Of a DNA stretch of 6,996 nt, positions 5,731-6,996 are shown one piece after another. The translations under genes were made by a program, and so were the position numbers. Source of the stretch: Limnochordia bacterium (GTDB lineage: Bacteria > Bacillota > Limnochordia > Darwinibacteriales > SLO01); contig SLOG01000434.1 in assembly GCA_007132635.1 (NCBI GenBank), positions 1-6,996 of the forward strand, written 5' to 3'. Every line of letters starts with the position of its first letter. Position 1 is the first letter of the stretch. The notes under the pieces are model-generated. The model was not told the DNA's origin and did no database searches. It worked only from the letters and a program-made list of their open reading frames with translations.

Positions 5731-6996
5731 TCACTCCCTGCTCATCCGGTGACTTCCCGCAAGTGCAAGGAGCTCTGCAGCGATTTTCGCCGAGTCATGC
5801 CGCACAAGATCAGCTTCGTCCAAAAGATCTCGGCGTACGATTGGAATACCCAACTTCTGAAATCCGAGAGAATCAACGTCGACCGGATGTGCTCCTTTTT
5901 GTGCGTAGGCCTCCAACTGGCTCGGAAGAATTCTAGTGTCATTTAACAACGCCAGATCCATCACTTGTCTACCACCACAGTGTTTTACCAACGCCCGCGC
6001 ATGCTCGCTGGCAGTCATTCTGTCTGTCTCACCTGGCTGAGTCATGGCATTGCACACGTAAATCCGCAGAGCCTCAGTGTCAGCTAGCGCATCACGGATG
6101 CCGGAGATCAGCAGATTTGGTATTATGCTTGTGTACAGGCTTCCAGGCCCTATCACCACTAAGTCAGCTGCGCGGATAGCTGACACCGCATCCGGCAGGG
6201 CCGCTGCATCTGGCGGCAGCAGCTCAATGGTATCAATGGTCTTGTGCTGCTGGGGTATCCCGCTCTCACCAACGACGACAGAACCATCATGGAAAACGGC
6301 CCGCAGATTCACCGTATCAAGAGTTGCTGGCAGAACTGTGCCGCGGACAGCCAGCACTCGGCTGAACTGCCGTATTGCTTCTTCGAAGTCTCCTGTCAGA
6401 TCAGTCATGGCTGCGATGAAGAGGTTGCCGAAACTGTGCCCTTCCAGGCCCTTCCCCCAAGGAAATCGATACTGAAACAGCGACTCCATCAAGGGTTCGG
6501 TATCCGCCAACGCTATTAAAGTACTGCGGATATCACCGGGAGGCAGAATGCCTAACTCATCTCGGATCCGGCCAGAACTACCTCCGTCATCAGCCACCGT
6601 TACCACAGCTGTAATATTATTCGTGTGCTTTTTCAAACCCCGCAGCAAAACAGCAAGTCCTGTGCCGCCGCCAATCACGGCGATGCGGATTCCTTTAGTC
6701 AAACCCCTGTGCCTGTAAACGGCGTCCGCAAGTCTATCCGGGTCGGCATACACAGCCCCCACGACAGAACGAATCACTCCTCTTACGCCTAGAGCCAGAC
6801 TGCCAAACCCTCCAATCATCATCAGACTGCCTAGAAGAAGCCGGTCCCCCTCTAAGAACAGTTCAAACTGCACATAAAACGGGCGAACCTCTGCCGCCAA
6901 AACAAGCAAGCCCATACCACTCACAACCAGACCAAGAAGCATCAAGGCAAACCATCTCTTCACGCGAATTCCAGGGCACAGCCATTTCCAGCGCTC
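5731..6996 (-). CDS. yvcK: YvcK/GlmR family protein, membrane-anchored form (5' end beyond window)
   Basis: YvcK (GlmR) has a CofD-like fold, binds UDP-GlcNAc in B. subtilis, and adjusts carbon flow into cell-wall precursors, being needed on gluconeogenic carbon sources. There are 421 residues in the window. The frame stays open to the edge: before GTG 6963 it reads ERWKWLCPGIRV, resembling the start region of membrane-type YvcK proteins, and GTG 6963 lacks a good SD, so the true start is probably outside. In-window numbering shows two membrane segments (about 15-35 and 53-75), then the catalytic-like domain with VIGGGTGLAVLLRGL (107-121), VADDGGSSGRIRDELG (134-149), PPGDIR (152-157), GHSFGN (186-191), VIGPGSLYTSI (281-291) and CNAMTQPGETD (315-325). 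B. subtilis YvcK is about 317 residues and lacks the membrane part. It precedes whiA by 34 bases, as in most Bacillota. Confidence 0.94.
   Translation of the reverse strand, partial: ERWKWLCPGIRVKRWFALMLLGLVVSGMGLLVLAAEVRPFYVQFELFLEGDRLLLGSLMMIGGFGSLALGVRGVIRSVVGAVYADPDRLADAVYRHRGLTKGIRIAVIGGGTGLAVLLRGLKKHTNNITAVVTVADDGGSSGRIRDELGILPPGDIRSTLIALADTEPLMESLFQYRFPWGKGLEGHSFGNLFIAAMTDLTGDFEEAIRQFSRVLAVRGTVLPATLDTVNLRAVFHDGSVVVGESGIPQQHKTIDTIELLPPDAAALPDAVSAIRAADLVVIGPGSLYTSIIPNLLISGIRDALADTEALRIYVCNAMTQPGETDRMTASEHARALVKHCGGRQVMDLALLNDTRILPSQLEAYAQKGAHPVDVDSLGFQKLGIPIVRRDLLDEADLVRHDSAKIAAELLALAGSHRMSRE

Overview
The window is a compact, single-direction block of core-metabolism and cell-envelope genes, all on the minus strand, so transcription runs from right (6996) to left (1). 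In transcription order it holds yvcK (cut at its 5' end by the window edge), whiA, cggR, gap, pgk, tpiA and the first 163 codons of gpmI (cut by the left edge). No gene-free stretch exceeds 150 bases. There is no sign of mobile elements, CRISPR arrays, tRNA or rRNA genes.

The combination of YvcK, WhiA and the central glycolytic repressor CggR followed by gap-pgk-tpi-gpmI is typical of Bacillota (Gram-positive, low-to-mid GC). The intermediate base composition, the strong AGGAGG-type ribosome binding sites, the frequent TTG/GTG starts and the membrane-anchored form of YvcK suggest a clostridial or related lineage rather than Bacillus. I cannot name the genus.

Right part (4782-6996): yvcK and whiA are separated by 34 bases and look co-transcribed. 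YvcK links carbon status to cell-wall precursor supply, and WhiA is linked to cell division and chromosome segregation. Middle (4669-4781): a 112-base gap holds a tandem direct repeat that fits the CggR operator architecture known from B. subtilis, 20 bases upstream of cggR itself. This implies autoregulation and fructose-1,6-bisphosphate-responsive control of the glycolytic operon.

Left part (1-4669): cggR overlaps gap by 11 bases, and gap is followed by a 146-base intergenic region. That region carries a long stem-loop whose two non-Watson-Crick positions are G.U pairs only in the sense RNA, ending in a short U-run; it is a candidate partial terminator or mRNA-stability element. Then come pgk, tpiA (its SD runs through the pgk stop codon) and gpmI. 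Together gap, pgk, tpiA and gpmI form the triose-phosphate half of glycolysis; enolase would be expected just beyond the left edge.

The genes are ordinary. The noteworthy points are regulatory (operator, intergenic RNA structure), start-codon corrections (tpiA, gpmI, cggR, pgk, yvcK) and the direct abutment of the yvcK-whiA pair with the glycolytic operon.
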